Source: an uncultured Spongiibacteraceae bacterium
Lineage (GTDB): Bacteria; Pseudomonadota; Gammaproteobacteria; Pseudomonadales; Dasaniaceae
Length of the DNA: 7,968 nt
Direction of reading: 5' to 3'
Assembly: GCA_937969395.1 (NCBI GenBank)
Contig: CALBVI010000253.1
Span: forward strand, 1 to 7,968
The position numbers and the translations under genes were made by a program. Below, in pieces: positions 6,795-7,968 of this stretch (the first letter of the stretch is position 1; every line of letters starts with the position of its first letter). Under the pieces are notes generated by a model. It ran no database searches and had not been told where the DNA came from. It worked only from the letters and a program-made list of their open reading frames with translations.

Positions 6795-7829
6795 TTACTT
6801 TGGTTTATAGCGAATTTTTTCTTTTAAATTTTCAATAAAAAGAATGATTTGTAAAAAATCATTCTTTTTGTCAGGCATTGAAAATCGGTTAATGGAAAAA
6901 TTTGACGAGTTATTTGATTCGCCAGCGTTGTAGTAGCCAGGTAAGGCGGAGACTGCGCCAATACACCCAGCTTGTTTTGCAAGTAGACCGTCTCTTTTAG
7001 AGAAATCGGTGTCTCGTCCTACTGGGTAGCAAAAAATTTTTGATGGTGATGATATTTTCTCATTAATGCGTTCAATAGAGTTATGTATCTCATCGTAGGC
7101 TCGCTGATCTTCTTCGTGTTTTAATATCGGGTGCTTGCGTGTGTGCGCACCAATTTTTACACCGAGCTTGTTAAGCTCGTTTGCATCATCCCAGCTCATT
7201 GGTTTGTGTGATTTTGGCGGCTGTTCGGGGATTTCGATATCTGCGAGCTGTGAAATTGTATTTACAAAGTGTGTACCTTGTTGAAAATCAGTTTGATTGA
7301 CGAATGCAACCGCTTTTCTTTCAGCGAGCTTTCTTTCTGCAGGATTTCTTAGCTGAAGTGTTATTTGCTTGGAGTGGAGTGGAAGTGTTATTTGTTTTTT
7401 CTGAGTATGCCTAAAAATATATTTTAGTTTTGAATCAAGTTGCCACATTGTGCCGTCGATAAAATCAGTAATAACAAATATGGTGGCCGGAGTTTCCTGT
7501 GAGAATAGTTTCTTGGCTGCGTTGGCTTGATCGAGGTAGCCATCATCTAGTGTGAAAGCAGCTGCTTTTTTGAGTGGCTTGCCCGCGAGATTAGCAGCTA
7601 CAATGTCGTCAACTGTCACTATCTGAAACCCTTTATCACGTAGGGTTTGGATACATTCCTGAATGAAACTAGGATCGTGCCCTTGTGTGATACCTGATAG
7701 TGGGTCTTGAATACGGTGAAGCATGAAAATGAATGATTGGTGCTGATTGATATTGCTAAGTATCTTTTGAAGCCATTGCTGGCTAAAGAGTGAAATGAGG
7801 GCGTTAGTTATGAATGGCTTAATATTCAT
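6795..7829 (-). CDS. Polysaccharide deacetylase, NodB homology domain (CE4)
   Basis: This 344-residue protein has the metal-dependent carbohydrate esterase family 4 fold, which removes N- or O-acetyl groups from sugars. Visible motifs are FMLHRI (35-40), motif 1 FTLDDG (92-97, with Asp95 as likely base and Asp96 as metal ligand), motif 2 HTRKH (229-233, metal ligands His229 and His233) and motif 3-like FCYPVGRD (266-273). An insert rich in charged and Gln residues (about 130-205) separates motifs 1 and 2. No convincing signal peptide precedes the domain; the N-terminus (ITNALISLFSQQW) is amphipathic, so action in the cytosol or at the membrane surface on a precursor is plausible. The ATG at 7829 has only a weak A-rich stretch as a ribosome site. 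It is transcribed towards asnB, apart from the + strand genes, with its own candidate promoter. This gene type is common in exopolysaccharide loci next to ATP-grasp, GNAT and AsnB proteins. Confidence 0.88.
   Translation of the reverse strand: MNIKPFITNALISLFSQQWLQKILSNINQHQSFIFMLHRIQDPLSGITQGHDPSFIQECIQTLRDKGFQIVTVDDIVAANLAGKPLKKAAAFTLDDGYLDQANAAKKLFSQETPATIFVITDFIDGTMWQLDSKLKYIFRHTQKKQITLPLHSKQITLQLRNPAERKLAERKAVAFVNQTDFQQGTHFVNTISQLADIEIPEQPPKSHKPMSWDDANELNKLGVKIGAHTRKHPILKHEEDQRAYDEIHNSIERINEKISSPSKIFCYPVGRDTDFSKRDGLLAKQAGCIGAVSALPGYYNAGESNNSSNFSINRFSMPDKKNDFLQIILFIENLKEKIRYKPK
6837..6869. terminator. Candidate bidirectional hairpin terminator inside the 3' end of the deacetylase gene
   Basis: A perfect 14-base inverted repeat (AAAAAGAATGATTT at 6837-6850 and its complement at 6856-6869) surrounds a 5-base loop. 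The right arm ends in TTTTT on the + strand, and the left arm ends in TTTTT on the - strand. It could stop transcripts leaving asnB 77 bases past its stop codon. Only two of the 14 pairs are G-C, so the stem is weak, and it lies within codons of the convergent gene. This makes it a candidate only. Confidence 0.35.
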
Positions 7830-7968
7830 ATTATTATAGTTTTTTAATGGCGTTTAATTTATTTTTCATATTATATGAGCTCCATCTACAAGTGTTTTAT
7901 TTTTGTTCAATTGTGTGCAGAAGTAAAGCGGTCTTAAGGTAGATTTTTAACAATACTAGGCCCAATTA
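7830..7968. other. Gene-free right flank upstream of the deacetylase
   Basis: This 139-base AT-rich stretch holds the deacetylase leader and candidate -10 box. I see no coding frame of useful length, tRNA, repeat or strong hairpin in it. It may continue into a regulatory or intergenic region beyond the window. Confidence 0.5.
7870..7875 (-). promoter_or_regulatory. Candidate -10 box for the deacetylase gene
   Basis: On the - strand this reads TATAAT, a perfect sigma-70 -10 hexamer, 40 bases before the ATG at 7829. Transcription would begin near 7863. At 17-base spacing the -35 position reads AAAACA, which is a poor match, and there is no extended TG. Chance occurrence in AT-rich DNA is possible. 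Confidence 0.35.

Overview
This AT-rich window reads as part of a surface-polysaccharide or glycoconjugate modification locus from a Gram-negative bacterium. A marine-type gammaproteobacterium is the best guess, judged only from base composition and gene content. No 16S, tRNA or other taxonomic marker is present, so the host is an inference.

Layout: five genes run on the + strand from the left edge to 6760, with gaps of about 35 to 100 bases, so they could form one operon. In order they are: (1) an ATP-grasp ligase of the COG3919 'carboligase' type, cut at its 5' end by the window edge; (2) a PrpF-family (DUF453) isomerase; (3) a FemAB/BioF2-like GNAT acyltransferase; (4) a single-pass, membrane-anchored protein with Asp-box (BNR) motifs, probably a periplasmic beta-propeller; (5) a complete asparagine-synthase-type glutamine amidotransferase. 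Facing them on the - strand, from 7829 to 6795, is a NodB/CE4 polysaccharide deacetylase with its own candidate promoter near 7870. The remaining 7830-7968 shows no gene. There is no gene-free stretch longer than about 140 bases.

How they may work together: ATP-grasp ligases, FemAB-like transferases, AsnB-type amidotransferases and NodB deacetylases recur together in exopolysaccharide, capsule and O-antigen loci. There they remove acetyl groups, acylate amino sugars, or convert carboxylates to carboxamides. No glycosyltransferase, flippase or polymerase lies in the window, so this is the decorating part of a larger locus or a separate tailoring module.

The odd members are the PrpF-like isomerase, which normally acts on small unsaturated di- or tricarboxylic acids in catabolism, and the anchored propeller. 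One hypothesis is that the PrpF homologue makes an unusual acid that the ATP-grasp ligase and the GNAT protein attach to a sugar and AsnB amidates. This is inference and is untested.
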